This document shows positions 9,421 through 17,397 of a stretch of DNA of 64,000 nucleotides, one piece after another (the stretch's first letter is position 1; the number at the start of each line of letters is the position of its first letter). This stretch comes from an uncultured Eubacteriales bacterium. Lineage in GTDB: Bacteria; Bacillota; Clostridia; Oscillospirales; CAG-272. Both the position numbers and the translations under genes were made by a program. The DNA lies in contig CAKSIP010000004.1 of NCBI GenBank assembly GCA_934462825.1, positions 1-64,000 on the forward strand. Reading direction: 5' to 3'. The notes below the pieces were generated by a model. That model made no database searches. It saw only the letters and a list, made by a program, of their open reading frames with translations, and was not told where the DNA came from.

Positions 9421-10344
9421 TTACTTAATGCCGAAAGCCGACAAAATAGCGGAGATTCCCACATTTTTATCTTCACGTTCGGCGGCATAGGATTTTGCAT
9501 CATCCGTTCCGCTCATGTCAAGATAATTGGCCTCGATATATTCCTTGCGAATCATGCCGTATTCTCCGGCCGCTCTGGCGCGAAGAACGGTGACATCGTT
9601 TTTCATATCAAGCTCCATACGAAGCGCTTCCTCGGTTTGATCCAGGGTTTTATACTCATTATCCAGCTTTTTGACTTCGCGGGTAGCGTTGCTGAGCATC
9701 ACGGAACCGCTGACAATCAGCATCAACGACATAGCCGCCGCTGCAATGCCGAGAGAAATTTTCATAAGGCCTTTCTTTTTGCGAGGCTTACGATTGACAA
9801 TTTTCTCATCCGGGAACCAATCTTTTTTCATAGCATCCAGCTTTTCCAATTTCTCGGGTGAAATCTTGCGGAATATCCGGGTGCTGTATGCTTGCGATTC
9901 GGCGCCTGTCTTTTGCTGAGAGGGGCGATAGATTTTCACTTTATTGGCGGATGCGTTTGTATTTTTGACGGCATCCGAGGCTTTTTTCGCCGTGCCAAGT
10001 CTGACACCGCCGACAACATTCGGCTCAGCCGAACGCGAGGCTCCCGTGCCTTCTTCCTTTCTTTTACGAAGAATTTCGGCTTCGGAAAAGCGTGTAATCG
10101 TTCCGGGCGCAGGCGCGGCAGCTCCGCGGTTTTTCATATAAGTCACAAAGTCATCCGATGTCATATAGCTTTTTCCGTTATCATTGCCGCTGCGATAATT
10201 CGCCGCCACGTTCTTTTTTTGCAAGCGAGAAACCATATAGACTTTAGCGGCCGCAGAAATGTCGGATTCGGATTTGCGATTCATAGCCGGTACTTCCGGG
10301 CGCTTTCCCGAAAAGTCCTGTGCGTAGCTGTACTGATTGGTCAT
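9421..10344 (-). CDS. ftsL: FtsL-like septal protein with large cytoplasmic region
   Basis: By position (between rsmH and the class B PBP) and topology this is FtsL, which links FtsQ-FtsB to FtsW-PBP. It has one membrane segment at about 194-217, a short coiled coil (about 218-252, TREVKKLDNEYKTLDQTEEA) and the family-like REYG/EYGMI segment near 261. The striking feature is a roughly 190-residue hydrophilic cytoplasmic domain, where FtsL is usually 80-150 residues in total. That region has no recognisable fold and is rich in Lys, Ser and Ala. FtsL sequences diverge quickly, so the name rests on context. It starts 50 bases after rsmH. Confidence 0.75.
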   Translation of the reverse strand: MTNQYSYAQDFSGKRPEVPAMNRKSESDISAAAKVYMVSRLQKKNVAANYRSGNDNGKSYMTSDDFVTYMKNRGAAAPAPGTITRFSEAEILRKRKEEGTGASRSAEPNVVGGVRLGTAKKASDAVKNTNASANKVKIYRPSQQKTGAESQAYSTRIFRKISPEKLEKLDAMKKDWFPDEKIVNRKPRKKKGLMKISLGIAAAAMSLMLIVSGSVMLSNATREVKKLDNEYKTLDQTEEALRMELDMKNDVTVLRARAAGEYGMIRKEYIEANYLDMSGTDDAKSYAAEREDKNVGISAILSAFGIK

Positions 10345-10394
10345 TTCCTGCTTCCCCCTATATCGTTTCTTTCGTATTTGAATGCTCGCGGCGC

Positions 10395-11342
10395 TTACAG
10401 CTTTTCCGCGATTCTAAGTTTAGCGCTCCGAGATCTCGGATTGTTTTCCAGCTCCTCCTCGGAGGGCAAAATCGGTTTTTTAGACACAACCCGAATCTGC
10501 GGTTGCTTTCCGCAAACGCAAACCGGGAAATCCTTTGGGCAAGTACATCCTTCCGCCATAGAGGCAAAGGTTTGCTTTACAATGCGATCTTCCAAAGAAT
10601 GAAAAGTTATGACGGCAATTCGGCCGCCGGGATTCATGCGCTCTGCCGCACGACGCAACGTCGGCTCAATGCACGCCAGCTCCCCGTTGACTTCAATGCG
10701 AATGGCTTGAAAGCTTCTCTTAGCCGGATGATGGCCGCCTTCACGAGCGGCTGCCGGCATAGCTTTTTTAATCAGCGCTACCAATTCGCCGGTTGTCTCG
10801 ATCGGATGGCGTTCTCTTTCAGCCACGATCAAGGCGGCAATACGAGGGGCAAATCTTTCTTCCCCGTATTCATAAAGGATTTTTTTCAGTTTTTCTTCCG
10901 AATACCCGTTCACCACATCATAGGCGCGGAACGGATTGCTCTTGTCCATCCGCATATCCAGCGGCGCATCGGCGTTATAAGAAAAACCTCGTTCAGCCGT
11001 ATCCAGCTGATAGGAAGAAACGCCCAGATCCAAAAGGATTCCGTCAATCTTCGCCACGCCGAGTGCATCGCACACATCGGCAAAATCGGAATAATTGCTT
11101 TTTCGCACTACGGCTCTCTCACCAAGGGGAGCCAACCGTTCGCCGGCCGCCTTCACCGCTTCGTCATCGCGGTCAATAGCAATCAAGCGTCCCTTTGTCA
11201 ATCGAGAGGCAATTGCGTAGGAGTGCCCTCCGCCGCCGGCCGTCCCGTCGATATAAATCCCGTCTTCTTTAATGTTCAGGCCTTCGATACATTCCGGCAG
11301 AAGAACCGATTTATGAGAAAAATTCACTTTTCCCGTTTCCAT
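10395..11342 (-). CDS. rsmH: 16S rRNA (cytosine1402-N4)-methyltransferase RsmH
   Basis: RsmH (MraW) methylates C1402 of 16S rRNA using S-adenosylmethionine. The N-terminus HKSVLLPECIEGL and SAM loop DGTAGGGGHS (residues 32-41) are diagnostic. Later come GILLDLGVSSYQLD, FAPRIA and the C-terminal RSAKLRIAEK. A TTG at 11351 overlaps the mraZ stop, but the ATG at 11342, five bases after that stop, gives the normal N-terminus (315 residues). It is the second gene of the dcw operon. Confidence 0.97.
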   Translation of the reverse strand: METGKVNFSHKSVLLPECIEGLNIKEDGIYIDGTAGGGGHSYAIASRLTKGRLIAIDRDDEAVKAAGERLAPLGERAVVRKSNYSDFADVCDALGVAKIDGILLDLGVSSYQLDTAERGFSYNADAPLDMRMDKSNPFRAYDVVNGYSEEKLKKILYEYGEERFAPRIAALIVAERERHPIETTGELVALIKKAMPAAAREGGHHPAKRSFQAIRIEVNGELACIEPTLRRAAERMNPGGRIAVITFHSLEDRIVKQTFASMAEGCTCPKDFPVCVCGKQPQIRVVSKKPILPSEEELENNPRSRSAKLRIAEKL

Positions 11343-11347
11343 ACAGA

Positions 11348-11770
11348 TCAAAGCCCCACTTCTTCCAGTGCCAGCTTGATGGCTTCCTGATCCTCGTCTT
11401 CCACGGTTTTACGGTAATTTTCGGCCGACCAGATTTCATCATAGCTGCCGCATCCAACCACGACGGCGTCCTTGAGAATCTGTGCGTGCTCCACAAGCCC
11501 TGCAGGGAGAAGAATGCGTCCCTGAGAATCGGGCGTCACTTGCGCAGCGTTTCTATGAAGGAAGCGAAGCGTTGCCTCACTGGTTTTGCGAGGAAGCTCC
11601 ATAATCGGCTTCAAAAAATTGTCCCATTCGGCATTGGAGTAGACTTTGATGCAATTGTCCCGGATGCTTCTCATAACCATGAAGCTCTCGCCAAGTTCTT
11701 CTCTGTGTTTGGCGGGGATAAAAATTCGATTCTTACTATCAAGACCGTGATAATATTCTCCGGTGAACAT
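11348..11770 (-). CDS. mraZ: Transcriptional regulator MraZ
   Basis: MraZ is an AbrB/SpoVT-fold DNA-binding protein that controls the dcw operon it heads. The 140-residue product carries the two expected repeats, DSKNRIFIPA (11-20) and DSQGRILLPA (81-90). The frame extends 19 codons further upstream, but the ATG at 11770 follows AGGAGG at 9 bases and gives the family's usual start MFTGEYYHGLD. Three 10-bp direct repeats matching MraZ boxes lie 50-80 bases upstream of the start, implying autoregulation. rsmH follows almost without a gap. Confidence 0.97.
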   Translation of the reverse strand: MFTGEYYHGLDSKNRIFIPAKHREELGESFMVMRSIRDNCIKVYSNAEWDNFLKPIMELPRKTSEATLRFLHRNAAQVTPDSQGRILLPAGLVEHAQILKDAVVVGCGSYDEIWSAENYRKTVEDEDQEAIKLALEEVGL

Positions 11771-11820
11771 CGGTGCACTCCTCCTTTCATGCCGTTTTTG
11801 ATGGTGTTTCGTGGTATTCT

Positions 11821-11850
11821 TAAACACTTTACACCACTTTCCACCACTCG
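11821..11850 (-). promoter_or_regulatory. MraZ boxes (three tandem 10-bp repeats)
   Basis: On the minus strand, three consecutive decamers read CGAGTGGTGG, AAAGTGGTGT and AAAGTGTTTA, exactly in phase at 10 bp. MraZ is known to bind tandem GTG-core repeats with one-turn spacing upstream of mraZ (E. coli TGGG-type, Mycoplasma AAAGTG-type). They sit just downstream of the -10 hexamer, overlapping the expected start region, a position suited to repression or attenuation of initiation. Confidence 0.85.
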
Positions 11851-11859
11851 GGTGGTTAT

Positions 11860-11888
11860 ATTATAATATATTCCCCCAAATAAATCAA
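11860..11888 (-). promoter_or_regulatory. Sigma-A promoter of the dcw operon
   Basis: Minus-strand TTGATT (11883-11888), a 17-base spacer and TATAAT (11860-11865). It lies 90 bases upstream of the mraZ ATG and immediately before the MraZ boxes. No other comparable promoter is seen upstream of mraZ. Confidence 0.85.
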
Positions 11889-12045
11889 TACCTTTTTTCA
11901 AAAAAGTTGAAATTTTTTTGATATTTTTTTCTCTACCGTTGGTAGAATGATCTTAGCGCATGAAATTTCATCCTTTGGCTTGGATTTTTATCCTTCTTTT
12001 TTCTTTTCTGCCTTTATTTTACTTTTCGCATTTTAAAAAAGAGAA

Positions 12046-12081
12046 AGACCTCATCGCAAAGGGTTTCCTTTGATGAGATCT
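12046..12081 (-). terminator. Terminator downstream of yqhQ
   Basis: Hairpin with arms AGACCTCAT..CAAAGG and CCTTTGATGAG..TCT around a four-base loop, with a small bulge. Read on the minus strand it is followed by TCTTTCTCTTTTTT. It begins 58 bases after the yqhQ stop and insulates that gene from the dcw promoter. Confidence 0.75.
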
Positions 12082-12138
12082 TCTCAAGGGTTATCTTGTT
12101 TTTTTATTTACGGATTACAATATTTTTACAAAAGCGGC

Positions 12139-13248
12139 TCACGGAATCCGATCGCTTCCGTCCTCCGGGATTACTTTTTCAATCGCCAAAATGGCACATT
12201 CAATCATACTATCATCCGGCTCAACGGTAGTAATTCGTTGCATCCACATACCGGGTGCGCTGATAATCCGCGTCAAAAGGTTATCATGGCGGCCGGCCAA
12301 TTTAATCAACTCATACCCGATGCCCATAATCAATGGGATCAGAGCAATGCGGATCAGGGTACGAAGCCAAAGGGTAATTTGCGGCGGGATCAGAAAGCCG
12401 ATCAGAATGCTGACGAGCACCATCAACACAAGAAACGAAGTGCCGCAGCGCGGGTGAAACCGCTTTTGCATCCGAACATTTTCCACCGTAAGGGGAAGGC
12501 CATATTCATAGCAAAAAATGGTTTTATGCTCAGCGCCGTGATACATAAAGGTACGGCGAATATCTTTTGTCCGTGACACGGCAAACATATAAATCACCAG
12601 CAAAAGCACTTTTAAAATGCCCTCAAAAACAGATTTCAAATATCGGTTATCCTGGCGCATAAACGGTATCACTCGGCCAAGCTGGGCATACAAAAACGAA
12701 GGAAACCAAATAAACAAGCCGACCACCAAGACAACAGCAAGCACGATAGACGCGACCATGACAAACGTCATAGTAGCCGATTTCTTCTTTTTATCGTTTC
12801 CTGTCGAACTGTTCGCATCATCGGAACGCTTCTCCTCCCCTTCTGCCGGTTTGGTGCCCTCCGTTTCGCCTGCTATCGGATCCGAAGACGACGCCGGGGC
12901 TTCTCCGCGTTTTTCTGCTTTTCTTTTTTCTTTCGCCGCTTTTTTGGCGGCCTTCGCGCGGCGTTCTTCCTCCTCGATTTCCTCCAAGCCGGAAATTTCC
13001 GCCGAGCGCATCAAGCATTTATATCCGATCGTCATAGCGTCGATAAAGCCAAAAACGCCACGCACAATCGGCCACCGGCAGAATCGATTTCGTGCGGCAT
13101 TTTTGGTGTCCCACTCCTCCAAGACAATTTCGCCTTTAGGATTCCGCACGGCCATGGCGCTGCGCTTCGGGCCACGCATCATAATTCCTTCCATCAGCGC
13201 CTGACCGCCAATCGAAGTTTTGATTGAACTGTTGGATTTTTTGTTCAT
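12139..13248 (-). CDS. yqhQ: DUF1385 membrane protein (YqhQ family)
   Basis: Member of the DUF1385/YqhQ family, conserved in Firmicutes and without a firmly established function. The N-terminal signature SIGGQALMEGIMMRGPK is followed by a charged Lys/Glu/Ala/Ser segment, then several membrane helices. The conserved MYHGAEHKTIFCYE and RFHPRCGTSF motifs lie in the second half. The open frame extends to 13299, but that stretch contains the -10 element of its promoter, so the ATG at 13248 (codon 18) is the likely start. The gene is monocistronic, with its own promoter and terminator. The charged insert of about 80 residues between the N-terminal block and the helices is longer than usual. Confidence 0.92.
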   Translation of the reverse strand: MNKKSNSSIKTSIGGQALMEGIMMRGPKRSAMAVRNPKGEIVLEEWDTKNAARNRFCRWPIVRGVFGFIDAMTIGYKCLMRSAEISGLEEIEEEERRAKAAKKAAKEKRKAEKRGEAPASSSDPIAGETEGTKPAEGEEKRSDDANSSTGNDKKKKSATMTFVMVASIVLAVVLVVGLFIWFPSFLYAQLGRVIPFMRQDNRYLKSVFEGILKVLLLVIYMFAVSRTKDIRRTFMYHGAEHKTIFCYEYGLPLTVENVRMQKRFHPRCGTSFLVLMVLVSILIGFLIPPQITLWLRTLIRIALIPLIMGIGYELIKLAGRHDNLLTRIISAPGMWMQRITTVEPDDSMIECAILAIEKVIPEDGSDRIP

Positions 13249-13288
13249 CTGTTTTTCGTGATTCCTTTCCGAGAGTTCCTTTTCTAAT

Positions 13289-13317
13289 ATTATATCCATC
13301 CTTCTTCATTCTGTCAA
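13289..13317 (-). promoter_or_regulatory. Sigma-A promoter of yqhQ
   Basis: Minus-strand TTGACA (13312-13317), 17-base spacer, TATAAT (13289-13294): a near-consensus promoter. The -10 lies inside the 5' end of the longest open frame, which rules out the ATG at 13299 and leaves a leader of about 30 bases before the ATG at 13248. Confidence 0.88.
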
Positions 13318-13372
13318 TACCAATCCCCGCAAAAACCGACCGATTCTTCAAGCGTCCCAAATTTTATCCATG

Positions 13373-13425
13373 AAAAAAGCCGATGAGCCGCTCTCCCATT
13401 TCCATTGGGAGAGCGGCTCATCGGC
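13373..13425 (-). terminator. Strong terminator of prs (20-bp perfect stem)
   Basis: Arms 13379-13398 and 13406-13425 pair perfectly over 20 bp around a seven-base loop. On the minus strand the stem is followed directly by six T. It starts 25 bases after the prs stop. Confidence 0.95.
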
Positions 13426-13449
13426 CCACAAAATACTTGCAGCGTTTGA

Positions 13450-14601
13450 TTATTCTTCGCCGAAATTGATCTTAATCTGAGTATTGCCCATCTCCGCTTT
13501 ATGCTTATCCATCAAATTATGGATTCGCTTCACAGGGTTGAGAAGGTTGCTGATGGTTTCGTCGTGATTCAAAGTATCAATAATATATGCCACGTATTTG
13601 CACATATTCACTTCAACATACCATTCCCTCTCCCGCAGCTCGGGGCGGCGATAAACCAGGTTTGTCGTAAACACGCGATTCAGGATGCCGTCGCTATAAG
13701 CCTTATCAAACTTGTCCACGCCATCGGTAAACAAGCCGAAGGTGGCAAAGGAGAAAATCCGTTTGGCTCCCTTTTCCTTAAGCTGCTCGGCCACATCAAC
13801 CAGCGACTCGCCGGAAGAAATCATATCGTCCACAATAATGACGTCCTTCCCGGTCAGGTCGTTACCAAGGTACTCATGCGCTTCAATCGGGTTACGGCCG
13901 TCAATAATCTTTGAATAATTGCGACGCTTGTAAAACATACCGATGTCCAATCCAAGCACGGATGAGAAGTACATGCACCGTTCCATAGCGCCCTCATCCG
14001 GCGAAATGATCATCAAATCATTTTTATCAATGGAAACATTGGGCACGGCTCTGACAAGAGCCTTGACCATCTGATAGGTAGGACGCACATTGTCGAATCC
14101 GCAAAGCGGGATTGCATTTTGCACTCTGGAATCATGGGCATCAAAGGTAATAATGTTGGAAACGCCCATCGCCTCCAGCTCTTGAAGCATGAGAGCGCAG
14201 TCCAATGACTCGCGTGCCATGCGTTTATGCTGTCTGCCTTCGTACAGCATCGGCATAATCACAGAGACTCGTCTTGCCTTGCCGGCAATAGCGCCGAGAA
14301 TCCTTTTGAGATCTGCATAGTGATCATCCGGGCTCATAGGCACCATTTGACCGTACATGGAATAAGTAACGCCATAATTGAACATATCGCAGATGATATA
14401 CACATCGTGTCCGCGCATGGACTGCTTGATCAGACCTTTTCCTTCTCCGCTACCGAATCGGGGGCACTGTGCCTGTGCAACAAATGACTCATCACCGCCA
14501 TGACGGCGCCAATCCTTCAGATAATAGTCCACCTGTGAAACAAACGATTCACATCCATTCATCCCTATTATACTGAGATCTCCATATAGAGCTTCCTTCA
14601 T
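13450..14601 (-). CDS. prs: Ribose-phosphate pyrophosphokinase
   Basis: Makes PRPP from ribose 5-phosphate and ATP for nucleotide, His and Trp synthesis. The PRPP-binding loop VIIVDDMISSGESL is clear, and the N-domain contains FNYGVTYSMYG, RRVSVIMPMLYEGRQHKR and an SPDEGAMERC segment. At 383 residues it is longer than the roughly 315 of the Bacillus/E. coli enzyme, having an extended N-terminus and C-terminus; a longer form of this kind occurs in some Clostridia, to my recollection. The start ATG at 14601 follows GGAGG. It has its own promoter and a strong terminator, so it is probably monocistronic. Confidence 0.92.
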   Translation of the reverse strand: MKEALYGDLSIIGMNGCESFVSQVDYYLKDWRRHGGDESFVAQAQCPRFGSGEGKGLIKQSMRGHDVYIICDMFNYGVTYSMYGQMVPMSPDDHYADLKRILGAIAGKARRVSVIMPMLYEGRQHKRMARESLDCALMLQELEAMGVSNIITFDAHDSRVQNAIPLCGFDNVRPTYQMVKALVRAVPNVSIDKNDLMIISPDEGAMERCMYFSSVLGLDIGMFYKRRNYSKIIDGRNPIEAHEYLGNDLTGKDVIIVDDMISSGESLVDVAEQLKEKGAKRIFSFATFGLFTDGVDKFDKAYSDGILNRVFTTNLVYRRPELREREWYVEVNMCKYVAYIIDTLNHDETISNLLNPVKRIHNLMDKHKAEMGNTQIKINFGEE

Positions 14602-14657
14602 ACGTCCTCCAAAGCACTTCTATTATATTTAATTGAAAGGTAAACTTCACTAATACT

Positions 14658-14686
14658 ATTATATCATATCTTTCACGCTTTGAGAA
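14658..14686 (-). promoter_or_regulatory. Putative promoter of prs
   Basis: Minus-strand TTCTCA (14681-14686), 17-base spacer, TATAAT (14658-14663), 57 bases upstream of the prs ATG. The -35 matches consensus at four of six positions. Confidence 0.6.
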
Positions 14687-14782
14687 GTTCTTTTTTTACT
14701 TTTCAAACACATCCGACACTTTTCGGCGTTTTTCACAAACCAAACGTGTTTTTTTGCAAGTTTCCCTACATTTCATAAGGGA

Positions 14783-17179
14783 TTATTTCAGCTCGACCAC
14801 GGTAACGCCGCCGTCCCCCTCTCCGTATCGCCCGATACGGAACGAAGCCAGCCGTTTATCCCCTTTCAAAAATTTCCAAAGGGCATTTTTCAAGGCGCCG
14901 GTTCCTTTGCCGTGGATCAAATGTACCGTTTTGATCCCTGCCACAACGGCATCGTCCAAATACTTATCCACAGCCAGCCATGCTTCCTCTCCGGTCATAC
15001 CGCGCAAATCAATTTCGGCACGGAAGGAACGATCCAGATTCAATTTATAATCCGACACTTTTTTCGGCTTTTTATTTTCTCCAAGCAAGACCTCCCCGTC
15101 CTCTATCAATTTCAGATTGGACACCTTCGTTCGGGTGGAGAGAATGCCGGCACGAACGGTCACATTGCCGCTACGGTCGGGATCTTCTGTCAGCACACCG
15201 TTTTTGCCAATGTTGACAATATACACGGCATCCCCTTTGCGAAGCGGACGAGGCAACACATAGTTTTCGTCCTTTTTTTCCTCCACGGGATTATACCGAT
15301 CTTCATTCTCGCGCAAATGACGTCGAATATCCCGCCGCGCCTGATCCAGCGCTTCTCCAAGACGCTCCGACTCTCTCTGCTTCCGCACGGCATCCAATTG
15401 TGCCAACACAAAGTCGCTGGACATCTTGGCGCTTTCCACCATAGCGTTCGCCTTGCCGCGAGCCGCCTCCAAGGTCTGATCGGCCGTTTGCATTTTTTCT
15501 TGAATCCGGCGTTCCGCCTCGGCTTTGAATCGCTCATATTCCTCACGCATCCGTGCCGTTTCTTCGCGGTCGTATTCCATTTTCAGCCGTTCCGCATCCA
15601 GCTTTTCAATCACATCTTCAAACCGGCGGCTCTCCGATCCGACAAGCCCTGCGGCTCTCTGCACAATCTCGTCCGGCAGTCCCAGCTTTTTGGAAATGGC
15701 AAAGGCGTTGGAACGTCCCGGAGCGCCGAGAATCAGCTTATATGTCGGTTTCAGCGTTTCCACATCAAATTCGCAAGACGCATTGCGGACGCCCTCGGTA
15801 TCCAACGCATACATCTTCAGTTCGGCGTAATGGGTGGTGGCGGCGCACATAGCCCCCTTGGCCCGCACCGCTTCAATCACAGCCACGGCCAGCGCGGCCC
15901 CTTCCACGGGATCGGTTCCGACGCCAAGCTCGTCGAAAAGCACCAAGGAGCGATCACTGACTTGCTTCATAATCGCAACAATGTTTACCATATGGGAGCT
16001 GAACGTCGAAAGAGACTGCTCTATGCTCTGCTCATCCCCGATGTCGGCAAGGATTTCCGAAAAGAGGCAGACGCGCGAGCCATCCTTGGCCGGAATGTGA
16101 AGTCCCGCCTGCGTCATCAGAGAAAACAGGCCGAGCGTTTTCAGCGTAACGGTTTTTCCTCCCGTATTCGGGCCGGTAATAATCATGGTATCAAAGCCCT
16201 CTCCCAACTCAATGTTGGTGGGAACGACCTTGTTTTTATCAATCAAAGGGTGACGGGCGCCGTGCAGCACCACAGAACGCTCCTTTTCATCTGTGATCAC
16301 GGCCGGAACGCCGTTCATCTGATTGGAAAGCTCTCCGCAGGCAAAAACAAACGAAATTTCCACAATGTTCTGGTAATCGAAGCGAATGGCATCTGAATTT
16401 TCCGACACCAAAGCCGAGAGAGCGAAAAGGATCCGCTCGATCTCTTTTTCCTCGTTGGATTCCAGCACACGAAGCTCGTTGTTGGCATCGACCACCGCCA
16501 TAGGCTCCACAAAAAGCGTTGCGCCCGAAGCGGAGGTATCGTGTACAAGTCCTTTAATCTCGCTTTTGTATTCCGCCTTAACGGGAATGACATAACGCCC
16601 GTTGCGGGTTGTCACGATGTTTTCCTGAAGATATTTCGCGTAGGAAGAAGTAGTGATATATTTTTGAAGGATTTCTTTGATCCTATTTCCTGCCGCCCGT
16701 TTTTTTCTGCGGATTTCAGCAAGCGCCGGGCTGGCGTCGTCGGCGATCAATTCCTCCGAGATGACGGAACGAAAAATTTGATCCTCCGCTTTTCGATTGG
16801 TCATCAATCTCTCAAAAATCTCATCCAGCGAGGTATCAATCGTTCGGTTGACACGGATATAATCCAGCAAGGCTCTCGCCGTTCGCAAAACATTGGCCGC
16901 GTCCAGCAGTTCCCGCGGCGTAAGGACAGCGCCTTTATCGGCGCGATCGCATACGTCCGTCATGTTTTTCACATCGCCGAAGGGCGGGGTGCCTTTCAAA
17001 TTCATCAGCGCAATGGCGTCCGTTGTACGGCGCAAGCGCCGAAGCACCTCATCGCGGTCATCCGTCGGCGTCAACGTCCGCGCCAGCTCGCGTGCGCCTT
17101 CTGTCAGCGCCCGTTCCGCCAGCATCTCACGGACTTTATCAAATTCCAAGGTTTTCAGTATTTTTTCATTTATCAGCAT
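14783..17179 (-). CDS. mutS2: Endonuclease MutS2 with Smr domain (RqcU-type)
   Basis: MutS2 proteins are ATPases with a C-terminal Smr nuclease domain, implicated in suppressing recombination and, in B. subtilis, in splitting collided ribosomes. Numbered from the ATG at 17179 (798 residues): core and lever domains, Walker A GPNTGGKT at 336-343, the LFDELGVGTDP Walker B region, a long charged coiled coil rich in Arg/Glu, and an Smr domain in the last 80 residues with DLRGMTGEEA and HLIHGKGTGAL. The frame stays open upstream, but that part overlaps the small gene ending at 17184. The ATG four bases after it is the natural start, probably translationally coupled. Confidence 0.95.
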   Translation of the reverse strand: MLINEKILKTLEFDKVREMLAERALTEGARELARTLTPTDDRDEVLRRLRRTTDAIALMNLKGTPPFGDVKNMTDVCDRADKGAVLTPRELLDAANVLRTARALLDYIRVNRTIDTSLDEIFERLMTNRKAEDQIFRSVISEELIADDASPALAEIRRKKRAAGNRIKEILQKYITTSSYAKYLQENIVTTRNGRYVIPVKAEYKSEIKGLVHDTSASGATLFVEPMAVVDANNELRVLESNEEKEIERILFALSALVSENSDAIRFDYQNIVEISFVFACGELSNQMNGVPAVITDEKERSVVLHGARHPLIDKNKVVPTNIELGEGFDTMIITGPNTGGKTVTLKTLGLFSLMTQAGLHIPAKDGSRVCLFSEILADIGDEQSIEQSLSTFSSHMVNIVAIMKQVSDRSLVLFDELGVGTDPVEGAALAVAVIEAVRAKGAMCAATTHYAELKMYALDTEGVRNASCEFDVETLKPTYKLILGAPGRSNAFAISKKLGLPDEIVQRAAGLVGSESRRFEDVIEKLDAERLKMEYDREETARMREEYERFKAEAERRIQEKMQTADQTLEAARGKANAMVESAKMSSDFVLAQLDAVRKQRESERLGEALDQARRDIRRHLRENEDRYNPVEEKKDENYVLPRPLRKGDAVYIVNIGKNGVLTEDPDRSGNVTVRAGILSTRTKVSNLKLIEDGEVLLGENKKPKKVSDYKLNLDRSFRAEIDLRGMTGEEAWLAVDKYLDDAVVAGIKTVHLIHGKGTGALKNALWKFLKGDKRLASFRIGRYGEGDGGVTVVELK

Positions 17180-17183
17180 CTTA

Positions 17184-17393
17184 TTAAATTTGTTTGTGTA
17201 CAGATTTATATTCATCATAAAAACGGAAATACGGGCACTCTGTATTGTAGCCGCCCGCAAATCGGATATATTCATCCTCATCCAGGCTCATGCGGCATTC
17301 ATAGCAGTCTTGATCTTCATTGTAGTCATAAAATTCGCAATTCTCGCAATTGGCCGCCGTTTGATACGACTTATTTTCTTTGGCTTTCATCAT
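17184..17393 (-). CDS. Small Cys-rich DUF6472-like protein
   Basis: A 69-residue acidic protein with a CENCEFYDYNEDQDCYEC arrangement, the segment LDEDEYIRF and a final CPYFRFYDEYKSV. Four or five Cys in C-x2-C and C-x2-C spacing suggest a small zinc-ribbon. The pattern matches what I recall of DUF6472, a function-unknown family of Clostridia. A TTG at 17405 overlaps the phosphofructokinase stop; the ATG at 17393 follows that stop by four bases and is the more likely start. It is coupled to pfp upstream and mutS2 downstream. Confidence 0.8.
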   Translation of the reverse strand: MMKAKENKSYQTAANCENCEFYDYNEDQDCYECRMSLDEDEYIRFAGGYNTECPYFRFYDEYKSVHKQI

Positions 17394-17397
17394 TTCA

